Source: an uncultured Prevotella sp.
GTDB lineage: Bacteria > Bacteroidota > Bacteroidia > Bacteroidales > Bacteroidaceae
Assembly (NCBI GenBank): GCA_900550365.1
Contig: URRR01000006.1
Coordinates: 1-64,000, forward strand
DNA: 64,000 nucleotides
Direction: 5' to 3'
Position numbers and translations under genes: made by a program. Positions 35,428-43,494 of this stretch are shown here, one piece after another (the first letter of the stretch is position 1; each line of letters begins with the position of its first letter). The notes under the pieces are model-generated. The model did no database searches and had not been told where the DNA came from. It was given only the letters and a program-made list of their open reading frames with translations.

Positions 35428-36960
35428 TTACAGCGGCATGTTGCCGTGCTTCTTGGGCGGGTTGCTCTGGTTCTTGTTGCGAGCCATCTCCAGCGCCTTT
35501 ATCAGCTTGGCGCGGGTGTCGCGCGGCATGATTATCTCGTCAACGAGACCACGCTCGGCCGCACGGTACGGGTTAGAGAACTCCTCCTCGTATTCCTTGG
35601 CAGCCTCGGCTTTTTCCTCTTCAGATGCCTTGCGGTAGAGAATGTTCACCGCTCCTGATGCTCCCATGACGGCAAGCTCGGCCTGCGGCCATGCGAAATT
35701 CACGTCGGCACCGATGTTCTTGCTTGCCATTACGATGTAGGCACCGCCGTAAGCCTTGCGCGTTATCAGCGTAATCTTGGGCACGGTGGCCTCGGCGTAG
35801 GCGTAGACAATCTTCGCGCCGTGACGGATGATGCCCTCGTGTTCCTGTGCCGTGCCTGGAAGGAAGCCCGGAACGTCCTCAATCGTTATGAGGGGGATGT
35901 TAAAGCAGTCGCAGAAGCGTATGAAGCGGGCCGCCTTGTCAGACGCGTTGATGTCGAGAACACCGGCAAGGAACGCAGGCTGGTTGGCTATTATGCCGAC
36001 CGTCTGGCCGCCCATGCGGGCGAAGCCGATGACTATGTTCTTTGCGAAATGCGGCATTACCTCGAAGAAGTAATTGTCGTCTACAATCGGCTCGATAACG
36101 TCCTTGATGTCGTAAGGCTGGTTGGGGTCTTCGGGGATGACGGTCTGCAGGCTCTCCACCTTGCGGTTGGCGTCGTCTGTGCAGGGACCTATCGGCGCGT
36201 CTTCCATGTTGTTAGACGGCAGGAAACTCAGCAGCTCACGCATCTGCATGAGCGTTTCCTCCTCGGTGCTGAACATGAAGTGAGCCACGCCGCTCTTCGT
36301 GCTGTGGGTGTATGCGCCGCCAAGTTCCTCCTTGTCTACCACCTCATTGGTCACGGCCTTTACCACGTCAGGGCCGGTTATGAACATGTGGCTCTTCTCG
36401 TTGACCATGAATATGAAGTCGGTCAGTGCCGGAGAGTAGCATGCTCCGCCTGCACACGGACCGAGAATGGCCGTAAGCTGCGGGATGACTCCTGACGCCA
36501 TGGTGTTCTGATAGAATATCGACGCGTATCCGGCAAGGCTGCTGATGCCCTCCTGGATGCGTGCTCCGCCAGAGTCGTTGAGACCTATTATAGGCGCACC
36601 GCACTTCAGGGCCTGCTGCTGTACCTTAACTATCTTTGCCGCGTTGGTTTCGCTCAGCGAGCCTCCGTGCACCGTGAAGTCATAAGCATAGACGAACACC
36701 AGACGGCCGTCTATCTTTCCGTAACCGCACACTACGCCGTCGCCCGGTATCTGCTTCTTCTCCATTCCGAAGCGTGTGCAGCGGTGATTTACCAGCTTGT
36801 CAGTCTCGCAGAACGTGCCTTTGTCAAGCAAAGTCTCTATGCGCTCGCGTGCAGTCATGTGTCCTGCGGCATGCTGTTTCTCTATCTTTGCAGCTCCGCC
36901 GCCTTGTGAAGCCCTGCTGTCGAGCTCCTCAAATCTTGAATATATTTCTTCTCTTGTCAT
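35428..36960 (-). CDS. Acyl-CoA (propionyl-CoA) carboxylase, carboxyltransferase beta subunit
   Basis: 510-aa carboxyltransferase that moves CO2 from carboxybiotin to an acyl-CoA, giving methylmalonyl-CoA if the substrate is propionyl-CoA. Crotonase-fold halves: N-terminal GDGVVCGYGKIDGRLVFVYAYDFTVHGGSLSE with IIGLNDSGGARIQEGISSLAGYA, and C-terminal VGIIANQPAFLAGVLDINASDKAARFIRFCDCFNIPLITIEDVPGFLPG with YGGAYIVMASKNIGADVNFAWP. These match the PccB/MmdA group. It is third in the operon after the biotin carboxylase and biotin carrier. Absence of OadB- or OadG-like membrane subunits next to it favours a soluble ATP-dependent carboxylase over a sodium-pumping decarboxylase. Confidence 0.92.
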   Translation of the reverse strand: MTREEIYSRFEELDSRASQGGGAAKIEKQHAAGHMTARERIETLLDKGTFCETDKLVNHRCTRFGMEKKQIPGDGVVCGYGKIDGRLVFVYAYDFTVHGGSLSETNAAKIVKVQQQALKCGAPIIGLNDSGGARIQEGISSLAGYASIFYQNTMASGVIPQLTAILGPCAGGACYSPALTDFIFMVNEKSHMFITGPDVVKAVTNEVVDKEELGGAYTHSTKSGVAHFMFSTEEETLMQMRELLSFLPSNNMEDAPIGPCTDDANRKVESLQTVIPEDPNQPYDIKDVIEPIVDDNYFFEVMPHFAKNIVIGFARMGGQTVGIIANQPAFLAGVLDINASDKAARFIRFCDCFNIPLITIEDVPGFLPGTAQEHEGIIRHGAKIVYAYAEATVPKITLITRKAYGGAYIVMASKNIGADVNFAWPQAELAVMGASGAVNILYRKASEEEKAEAAKEYEEEFSNPYRAAERGLVDEIIMPRDTRAKLIKALEMARNKNQSNPPKKHGNMPL

Positions 36961-36976
36961 CGTCTGTTAAGTTATT

Positions 36977-37495
36977 TCACTGCCGGTCATCGTTCAGTTC
37001 AAGTTCAATGAGTGTCTGGTTGTCCTGCACCGCGTCACCCTCTGCTACGAGAATGGCCTTCACCGTGCAGTCAGCCGTCACCTTATAGTTGCTCTGCATC
37101 TTCATCGCCTCAAGCACAATGGCAATGTCGCCGGCCTTCAGCTTGTCGCCTACGCTTACCGGTATGCTTACCACCTTGCCCGGCATGGGAGCCGTTATCT
37201 TGTCGGCCTGTCGCTCGTCGCCGCCCTTGTGCATGCGCAGATACTTAGCCTGAGTGTCTACCACGTCGACGTGGTAAGAGCGGTAGAACATGTTCACATC
37301 GTAGCTTTTGCCTCCTTCGCCGCGTATCAGCTCGGCGTTGTAAGAGTTGCCGTTGTGGAGAATTGAGCAGCTTCCGTTCTCCGCCATGACGATATCTACC
37401 TCAACAGGCTTACCGTCAATGGTCAGTTCAACCTTATTACCTTCTTTGTTGACCAGCGTCACGTCGGCAACGCGGTCGCCTATGTGCATTTCCAT
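36977..37495 (-). CDS. Biotin carboxyl carrier protein of the acyl-CoA carboxylase
   Basis: 172-aa carrier subunit. The C-terminal biotinyl domain (residues ~98-168) contains the EAMKM motif with biotinyl Lys132, preceded by KITAPMPGKVVSIPVSVGDKLKAGD. The N-terminal ~95 residues (VELTIDGKPVEVDIVMAENG...) form the extra beta-rich segment seen in carriers of Bacteroidota propionyl/methylmalonyl-CoA carboxylases. It sits between the biotin carboxylase (64 bp) and carboxyltransferase (16 bp) genes and is required for both half reactions. Confidence 0.92.
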   Translation of the reverse strand: MEMHIGDRVADVTLVNKEGNKVELTIDGKPVEVDIVMAENGSCSILHNGNSYNAELIRGEGGKSYDVNMFYRSYHVDVVDTQAKYLRMHKGGDERQADKITAPMPGKVVSIPVSVGDKLKAGDIAIVLEAMKMQSNYKVTADCTVKAILVAEGDAVQDNQTLIELELNDDRQ

Positions 37496-37496
37496 A

Positions 37497-37557
37497 TTCC
37501 TATATACTACTTTTTCTACTTACTCCTTACTACTTTCTTACTTACTCCTTACTGCTT
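37497..37557. repeat. Pyrimidine-rich simple repeat between carboxylase genes
   Basis: TACTACTTTTTCTACTTACTCCTTACTACTTTC reiterations, the reverse complement of the GGAGTAAGTAGTAA tracts elsewhere. It lies inside the operon, so it is transcribed, with no detectable terminator. Confidence 0.6.
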
Positions 37558-37559
37558 CT

Positions 37560-39071
37560 TTAAATCCTCAGCACGCCCTTTTGCAGGCCGAACTCGCGCC
37601 AGCGGCTTATCGGCCGGGCATCAGCCACACGCACGGGGCTGTTCTCCTCGAGGTTGAACAGATAGTCAACGTAGGCAGCGATGAGTGCCATGTTCTCTAT
37701 TTCCTCATTGTCTCCGTTGGCGCGTTGCAGTGAACGTGAGTATTTCTCAAGGAAAGACGTGTCGTATTCGCCCTTTACAAAGGCCGGCGCATACATTATA
37801 CGGCGCAGATAACTCAGGTTAGTTTTCAGTCCGGTAATCTTGAACTCATAGAGCACGCGGCGCATACGCTCGATGGCGAACTGGCGGGTGGTGGCCCATA
37901 CGATGAGCTTTCCTATCATCGGGTCGTAATAAAGAGGTATCTCGTAACCCTCGTACACGTAGCTGTCTATGCGTACGCCGATGCCGTTAGGCTCGGTGAG
38001 CTGGCGGATAACGCCCGGACAAGGGATAAATCCGTTCTCAGTGTCTTCGGCGCAGATGCGGCATTCAATGGCATGTCCGCGCTGGAAGAGGTCTTCCTGA
38101 CGGAAGCGCAGCTTCTCGCCGTTGGCCACGCGAAGCTGCTCCTTTACCAGGTCAACACCCAGAACCTCTTCAGTAATGGGGTGCTCTACCTGCAGACGCG
38201 TATTCATCTCAAGGAAATAAAAGTGGCGGTATTTGTCAACGAGGAATTCTATTGTGCCGGCTCCGCGATAATTAACTGCTTTTGCGGCGGCTACGGCCTT
38301 CTCGCCCATCTCGCGCCGCAGTTCAGGCGTAAGGAATGGTGACGGGCTTTCTTCTACTATTTTCTGGTTTCTGCGCTGTACGGAACACTCGCGGTCAAAC
38401 AAGTGGACAACGTTGCCGTAAGCGTCGCCGAGTATCTGGAACTCGATGTGATGAGGCTCTTCAACAAACTTCTCAAGGTAAACGGTGTCGTCACCGAACG
38501 ACGACATCGATTCAGAGCGTGCCGCGTTGTAAGCCTCCTTTACCTCGTCTTCGCTGTGGATGAGGCGCATGCCCTTACCGCCGCCGCCCATCGAAGCCTT
38601 AAGCATGACGGGATAACCTATCTCGTTGCATATCCTGACGGCCTCGTCGGCATCTTTCAGCGGCTCGGTAGTGCCCGGAACAACAGGAACGCCGGCACTT
38701 ATCATGCGCTTGCGGGCTGAAATCTTGTCGCCCATGGCTTCCATTGTCTCCGCTCTCGGACCGATAAACACCAGTCCGGCGGCCTCACAACGGCGTACAA
38801 ACTCGGCATTCTCTGACAGGAATCCGTAGCCCGGATGTACCGCGTCTGCCTTGCACTGCAGGGCGACATTGATGATTTTGTCTATGTTAAGATAACTCTC
38901 GCGTGACTCGGCCGGGCCTATGCAGTAAGCCTCGTCGGCGTACATGACGTGCCGTGAGGCGCGGTCGGCCTCAGAAAATACGGCAACTGTACGCAGTCCC
39001 ATTTCGCGGCAAGAGCGCATCACGCGCACCGCGATTTCGCCACGATTGGCGATTAATACCTTTTTTATCAT
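37560..39071 (-). CDS. accC: Biotin carboxylase subunit of the acyl-CoA carboxylase
   Basis: 503-aa ATP-grasp enzyme carboxylating biotin on the carrier protein. The N-terminus MIKKVLIANRGEIAVRVMRSCREMG, VHPGYGFLSENAEF, the glycine-rich ATP loop KASMGGGGKGMRL, EKFVEEPHHIEFQILGD, LFDRECSVQRRNQKIVEESPSP and NTRLQVEHPITEEV give the complete active site. The C-terminal ~60 residues extend beyond a typical AccC core (SLQRANGDNEEIENMALIAAYVDYL), as in PCC-type subunits. It is the first gene of the operon; a cobalamin riboswitch lies in its leader, which ties this carboxylase to B12 status rather than to general fatty acid synthesis. Confidence 0.93.
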   Translation of the reverse strand: MIKKVLIANRGEIAVRVMRSCREMGLRTVAVFSEADRASRHVMYADEAYCIGPAESRESYLNIDKIINVALQCKADAVHPGYGFLSENAEFVRRCEAAGLVFIGPRAETMEAMGDKISARKRMISAGVPVVPGTTEPLKDADEAVRICNEIGYPVMLKASMGGGGKGMRLIHSEDEVKEAYNAARSESMSSFGDDTVYLEKFVEEPHHIEFQILGDAYGNVVHLFDRECSVQRRNQKIVEESPSPFLTPELRREMGEKAVAAAKAVNYRGAGTIEFLVDKYRHFYFLEMNTRLQVEHPITEEVLGVDLVKEQLRVANGEKLRFRQEDLFQRGHAIECRICAEDTENGFIPCPGVIRQLTEPNGIGVRIDSYVYEGYEIPLYYDPMIGKLIVWATTRQFAIERMRRVLYEFKITGLKTNLSYLRRIMYAPAFVKGEYDTSFLEKYSRSLQRANGDNEEIENMALIAAYVDYLFNLEENSPVRVADARPISRWREFGLQKGVLRI

Positions 39072-39124
39072 TTTATTTATTTTTCGTCGGCGTTCCCCTA
39101 ACCCTCGAGCAGGAACGAACTACG

Positions 39125-39305
39125 GTTGAACGGCAGGTCTTCTGACTAGCCCACTCCCTGAAACCTTCCCGGCCTGATAAGCAGAATGGCCAGTGGCTGT
39201 AACTTCAGGAAGTTAACGGAGCATCACAGCAGCGGGACTGTCCGGGGTTCACACCCGATTCCCTTTTAATCCGCGGCACGCAAGGCGGTGCCCGGAACCA
39301 ATTCG
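39125..39305 (-). promoter_or_regulatory. Cobalamin (B12) riboswitch in the leader of the carboxylase operon
   Basis: Read on the minus strand the leader contains, in order: GGTTCCGGGCACC, the core AAAAGGGAATCGGGTGTGAA, CCCGGACAGTCCCGCTGCTGTGA, AGCCACTGG and the B12-box AGTCAGAAGACCTGCCG (39147-39131). These are the conserved parts of the adenosylcobalamin riboswitch in the usual spacing. The accC start is ~55 nt further down. A CGTTCC/GGAACG helix between the box and the start, with no T-run, suggests control of translation or of ribosome access rather than classical termination. Ligand-dependent repression is the usual mode; the effect here is inference. Confidence 0.92.
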
Positions 39306-39307
39306 GT

Positions 39308-39316
39308 GCAAAGGTA
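39308..39316 (-). promoter_or_regulatory. -7 box of the carboxylase operon
   Basis: TACCTTTGC on the minus strand immediately precedes the riboswitch, placing the transcript start near 39302. A TTTG lies about 24 bp upstream, slightly more than the usual -33 spacing. Confidence 0.65.
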
Positions 39317-39437
39317 ACACTTTTTTCGTTTTCGACATAACAAATTCCCGCTTTTTAGCAAATAAGTAGACAAATGTCATTATTTAAAGGCTTTTTGCAG
39401 AAGAATTTATAAGCCATATATGTGCAAACTGCATACT

Positions 39438-40358
39438 TCAGGACTTTACATACGTAGCCTGATAACGGCGCTGGCGCTTCGCCTTGTAGTCATATTTGAA
39501 CAGATGCTTGCGTGTTTTAACCCAGTTGAACGACATTACAAACTTCAGCCATTTGCCTACGGGCAGCTTTTTGGCAGCATACAGCTCTTCATCGATATAT
39601 ACATAGTAAAGGTCGGCCATGGTGTCAAAGGCTGAAAAGTCTTTCGGACCGCCCTTGTACAGCCATTCCTCGGCAATGAAGCGGTCAGTGGCTATGCGCT
39701 TTTCGGGGAACGGCGGCAGGCTGCGCAGATATCCGGAGCGTGCCCACCAGAAGTTGCCGGCATAGAGATAATAAGTCTTTGGGTAGGGCGGCAGGCGGTA
39801 ACAGCCGTAAGTGTCGTAGCCTTCGGTAAGGGCGTTGACGGCCACCTGCCATTTATAGAAAAGGAAATATTCCATCATGTGCCGCCAGGCGTCGATGTTG
39901 CGGCGCAGAGTCATGAAATGTCTGTCGGTGCGCTCACCGGCGTAATAAGATATTCCCTTGGTGTGGAAGTAATATATGAGGCAATCCTCCGTGCGGCTTT
40001 TATCACGTATAAACTCAAGGGCGGGGTACTCGAATTTCATCGGGTCAGTCTCTACGGCCACAAATTCAGTCTTGTCTCCGCCTATTATGCGTCTTAGCTC
40101 TTCAGCTTCGTCATTGTCCTTAACGATGCAGCTGACGTAAAACCGTGACGTGGCATCATACAGACCGCTGTCTTTCAGCCTCCCAATCTGGTCGGACACG
40201 AGTTCGCGCCAGCCTTTGTCGCAGAATACATGGTAAACACCGTAGATAGGTTTAGTAACCGCAGGCTTATGCTCCCACGGTGAGAGGTCGTGCCGCTGCA
40301 CGGCCATGAACACCGTGTCGTAAGCCTTGTGCGCAATTTTTGATATGATGTTGGTCAT
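39438..40358 (-). CDS. Hypothetical protein, glycosyltransferase-like
   Basis: 306-aa cytosolic protein without signal peptide or membrane segments. Segments such as PIYGVYHVFCDKGWRELV, DCLIYYFHTKGISYYAGER and YLYAGNFWWARSGYLRSLPP resemble small Bacteroidota proteins found in polysaccharide clusters that are predicted to have a GT-A-like fold; I cannot point to a DXD motif with certainty. The basic C-terminus (KTRKHLFKYDYKAKRQRRYQ) could contact membrane or polyanions. It is 60 bp downstream of a GT4 gene on the same strand, so a role in surface-glycan assembly is plausible but unproven. Confidence 0.6.
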   Translation of the reverse strand: MTNIISKIAHKAYDTVFMAVQRHDLSPWEHKPAVTKPIYGVYHVFCDKGWRELVSDQIGRLKDSGLYDATSRFYVSCIVKDNDEAEELRRIIGGDKTEFVAVETDPMKFEYPALEFIRDKSRTEDCLIYYFHTKGISYYAGERTDRHFMTLRRNIDAWRHMMEYFLFYKWQVAVNALTEGYDTYGCYRLPPYPKTYYLYAGNFWWARSGYLRSLPPFPEKRIATDRFIAEEWLYKGGPKDFSAFDTMADLYYVYIDEELYAAKKLPVGKWLKFVMSFNWVKTRKHLFKYDYKAKRQRRYQATYVKS

Positions 40359-40417
40359 TGCCTTGTCGCGTATAATTGTATGTTATTGATTTTCCGGCAT
40401 TTCGGCCGTCCGCTTTC

Positions 40418-41512
40418 TTAGTATGAATACAGTGCCTCATATGCCTGCTGCATGCGTCTGATACCGAAGTTGCGGCGGGCGAAGGCCTGAGCTTTCATGC
40501 CGAGGCTGTCGCCAGCGTTGCGTTTGCCGAGTCGCCTTATGATTGCAGCGTACTGTGAGGCGTCGTTTCCCGTCACGGCTAACGGCCAGTCGTCGGGTAG
40601 CGTGTCGATAAGTCCGGGGCAGCGGCTGGCTATCACCGGCAGACCGGTCAGGCTTGCCTCAATAGACATTATGCTGAGTCCTTCAAACTCTGACGGCATC
40701 AGCATATAGTCAAACGATGACAGGCAGGCGGCCAGTCCGTGTATGGGAGCATGCAGAGAAACGCAGAGCAGTTGGCCCAGTTCACGTTCCACGTTAGGCC
40801 GCAGGCTGCCATCGCCTATGATGTGAAAGTGCAGCCGGTCGTCGTTTGCACATCTTTTTACCGTTTCTATGAGTGTTGCTATGCCTTTCTGTGGCTCTAA
40901 ACGTCCGGCAAACAGAATGTTAATCTTGCCTTTTACGATGTCAGGGTAGGGCTTCTGCGGCGTCTCCGCCACTCCATTATATATAATAGGTGTAGCCGCT
41001 CCGTACTCTTTCAGATAATTGTCGCGCACCGAGCGCGATATAGATACGTTCGCTCCGAGGCGTATGAACATGCGCTCAACGCGCCGGCCGGTATTCTTAA
41101 GTCCTGTCCACAACTGTGTGTTGTGTATCGTGCGGATAACCTTTATCCCGCGCAGCAGCCCCGGACATAGTCTGAACGTGCACCATACGGCCAGGTCGGG
41201 CATTTCTGTATGCGTATGGATTACGGCCGGCCGGTGTCTCAGCAGCATCGGAATAAACCGCAGGGGAAAAGTAACCGCCGCCAGCCGTTCAAAGATATAA
41301 TGGAAATGTATGTCGGGCACGATGCCGCGGTGATACTTTATGCCGGCCTGCTCAAGCTCATTGATGAACACTTTGGTGTACGGCGAGCGGGCACGCGTCA
41401 GTTCAATGACGTGATACTCATAGCCCTCAGTCTTTGATTTGGCTATGTTCACCGCCACGCGTTCAGCCCCGCCCACATCGAAGTGGGATATTATGTGGAA
41501 TATTTTTTTCAT
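40418..41512 (-). CDS. Family 4 glycosyltransferase
   Basis: 364-aa GT-B enzyme. The N-terminus MKKIFHIISHFDVGGAERVAVNIAKS has the GGAE motif of GT4; the donor-binding half contains INILFAGRLEPQKGIATLIE, LHFHIIGDGSLR and MLMPSEFEGLSIMSIEASLTGLPVIAS (EX7E pair). The frame is open upstream to 41536 through TTG codons, but these overlap a -7 promoter box, so the ATG at 41512 is the start. Predicted role: surface polysaccharide synthesis, in a unit with the gene at 39438. Sugar and acceptor unknown. Confidence 0.87.
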   Translation of the reverse strand: MKKIFHIISHFDVGGAERVAVNIAKSKTEGYEYHVIELTRARSPYTKVFINELEQAGIKYHRGIVPDIHFHYIFERLAAVTFPLRFIPMLLRHRPAVIHTHTEMPDLAVWCTFRLCPGLLRGIKVIRTIHNTQLWTGLKNTGRRVERMFIRLGANVSISRSVRDNYLKEYGAATPIIYNGVAETPQKPYPDIVKGKINILFAGRLEPQKGIATLIETVKRCANDDRLHFHIIGDGSLRPNVERELGQLLCVSLHAPIHGLAACLSSFDYMLMPSEFEGLSIMSIEASLTGLPVIASRCPGLIDTLPDDWPLAVTGNDASQYAAIIRRLGKRNAGDSLGMKAQAFARRNFGIRRMQQAYEALYSY

Positions 41513-41523
41513 CTTATGCGCAA

Positions 41524-41532
41524 GCAAAGATA
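41524..41532 (-). promoter_or_regulatory. -7 box of the GT4 gene, almost touching its start codon
   Basis: TATCTTTGC on the minus strand ends 11 bases before the ATG (41512), so the mRNA leader would be only about 5-8 nt. Confidence 0.6.
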
Positions 41533-41707
41533 ACAATATTTCTTTTTATTGACGGTCTGTCAGGGTAAGAAGTTATACGATTCAGAGGATTTATCCTGCC
41601 ATTCAGACTGTTGAGCTTGAAGTCATTTCACGTCTAAGTGCATACATCCTGATAGCAGAAAGTCGGTTTTAGGCTTTTCATACGCGGCCGGACCGGATGT
41701 GTGAGGC

Positions 41708-42727
41708 TTATGGTTTCTCGCGTCTCAGGCGGTAATTGCCTCGCAGTTCTTCAAACATGTCAGGGCGGCTACGCAGGTTGCGGTCGTCTATTAACGGATT
41801 ATAAAGGCCGAGGTCAGGGTCATCGGCATATTCGGGAATATGCGTCTGCGGAAGAGCAGGGGGCACGATGAGCGGCGGACGGCGCATGCCGAAGTGGCGG
41901 CAAAGACCGTCTATCACCATATTGTCGGCATTTACTTTACCGTCGGCGCTGTATCCTGCGATATGAGGCGTGGCTATCCAGACCTTGTCAAGCAGTTTAA
42001 GGCTTATATCCGGCTCATGCTCCCAAGTGTCGATAACAGCGCGGCCCACCTTATTATATTGTAGGGCGTTGAGTAAAGCCGCGTTATCAACCACCTCGCC
42101 ACGGCTTGTGTTTATGATGACTGGTCTGCGCTCAAGACGTGAGAAGAATGCTTCGTCAGCCATATGGTATGTAGGCCAGGGGCCGTCCTTGGTCAGCGGG
42201 ACATGGAATGTTATGATGTCACATTCATGTTCGATAACGTCCATTGTTACGAATCCTGTTCCGTCGCCTCTTTCCTGCCGCGGCGGGTCGCATATGAGTA
42301 TGCGCATGCCTAAGCTGCGGGCCACATCTGTAATCTTTGAACCGACATGTCCGCAGCCTACAATGCCGACCGTAAGACTGCTTAAGTCCATATGCAGGCT
42401 ATATCTCATCAGCAGGAAAACTGACCGGATATACTGGCCTACCGAGCCGGCGTTGCATCCCGGACAGCTCATCCAGTCTATCCCGGCGCGCCGCATATAG
42501 CCGGCATCAATATGGTCAAAGCCTATCGTTGCCGTTGCCACGAAACTGACACGGCTGCCGCTGAGCAGATTCTCGTCACAGCGGGTGCGTGTCCTCACAA
42601 TCAGAGCATCGGCATCGCGCACGTCTTCCGCGCAAATCTCGCTGCCTTTTTTGTACACTGCATCGTCGGTCAGCATGCTAATCGTCTCACGTATGTAAGG
42701 AATCTTATCGTCTATAACTATTTTCAT
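41708..42727 (-). CDS. pdxB: Erythronate-4-phosphate dehydrogenase
   Basis: 339-aa NAD-dependent D-2-hydroxyacid dehydrogenase of the DXP-dependent B6 pathway, oxidising 4-phosphoerythronate. The N-terminus MKIVIDDKIPYIRE and FVATATIGFDHID, the Rossmann motif VGIVGCGHVGSKI, SRGEVVDNAALLNAL with the active-site Arg, DTWEHEPDI with Glu and ATPHIAGYSADGK with the catalytic His are all characteristic of PdxB. The C-terminal ~60 residues correspond to the PdxB dimerisation domain. The frame runs upstream to a TTG at 42751; the ATG at 42727 fits the family start. It complements pdxJ at 26160. Confidence 0.92.
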   Translation of the reverse strand: MKIVIDDKIPYIRETISMLTDDAVYKKGSEICAEDVRDADALIVRTRTRCDENLLSGSRVSFVATATIGFDHIDAGYMRRAGIDWMSCPGCNAGSVGQYIRSVFLLMRYSLHMDLSSLTVGIVGCGHVGSKITDVARSLGMRILICDPPRQERGDGTGFVTMDVIEHECDIITFHVPLTKDGPWPTYHMADEAFFSRLERRPVIINTSRGEVVDNAALLNALQYNKVGRAVIDTWEHEPDISLKLLDKVWIATPHIAGYSADGKVNADNMVIDGLCRHFGMRRPPLIVPPALPQTHIPEYADDPDLGLYNPLIDDRNLRSRPDMFEELRGNYRLRREKP

Positions 42728-42804
42728 TGTCTTTACTTGTTTTATTGACAAAGCCGTTGTCTGTCCCTTTTTTCTGCAAAAGTACTAAAAATATTACATT
42801 CCGG

Positions 42805-42835
42805 TTGGCAGAACGAAATATAATTGCTATCTTTG
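42805..42835 (+). promoter_or_regulatory. Promoter of the DUF4254-GT9 operon
   Basis: TTGG (42805-42808), 19-bp spacing and TATCTTTG (42828-42835). The leader to 42883 is about 40 nt. Confidence 0.7.
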
Positions 42836-42882
42836 TAGACTTGAAACCGGCTTTGTTAAATCTTAGATAAAATATAACGGCT

Positions 42883-43494
42883 ATGACGTTCACAGATAAT
42901 TGTAACCGAATATTCAATAAGGCAATCAACGATTACCACCTTACCGATGACGTAGACGCACCGATTAACAATCCGTATGGTGATGACACGATGGACGGGA
43001 GCCTGTACCGCAAGTGCTGGATTGACACCGTGCAGTGGCATCTTGAGGACATAATACGTGACCCCCAGATTGACCCGGTGGCTGCTCTTGCGCTGAAACG
43101 CCGTATTGACCGCAGCAATCAGGACCGTACAGACTTGGTGGAGGACATTGACTCACGTCTGCGTGACAAGTATAAGGACGTTGTGCCGGCTCCCGGGGCG
43201 ACGATAAACACAGAGAGTCCGGCATGGGCTATTGACCGCCTTTCTATCCTTGCGCTGAAGATTTACCACATGCGTGAGCAGGCTGAGCGCACTGACGCTG
43301 ATGACGCGCATCGCCGGAAGTGTGCCGCCAGGCTGGATATTCTCCTTCAGCAGCAGCAAGACCTCGGCACGGCTATATGCCAGTTGCTTGACGACATAGC
43401 CGCCGGCCGTAAGTATATGAAAGTGTACAGGCAGATGAAAATGTACAACGACCCTGCCACCAATCCCGTTCTTTACGCCCGGAAGGATAAATGA
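42883..43494 (+). CDS. DUF4254 family protein
   Basis: 203-aa cytosolic protein of the Bacteroidota DUF4254 family (unknown function). The sequence is charged and mostly helical: FNKAINDYHLTDDVDAPINNP, LYRKCWIDTVQWHLEDIIRDPQIDP, the conserved ALKRRIDRSNQDRTDLVEDID and a C-terminal DIAAGRKYMKVYRQMKMYNDP. It overlaps the following glycosyltransferase gene by four bases (ATGA), so the two are translationally coupled and probably act in the same process, perhaps LPS or lipid A-core modification. No catalytic motif is visible. Confidence 0.85.
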   Translation: MTFTDNCNRIFNKAINDYHLTDDVDAPINNPYGDDTMDGSLYRKCWIDTVQWHLEDIIRDPQIDPVAALALKRRIDRSNQDRTDLVEDIDSRLRDKYKDVVPAPGATINTESPAWAIDRLSILALKIYHMREQAERTDADDAHRRKCAARLDILLQQQQDLGTAICQLLDDIAAGRKYMKVYRQMKMYNDPATNPVLYARKDK

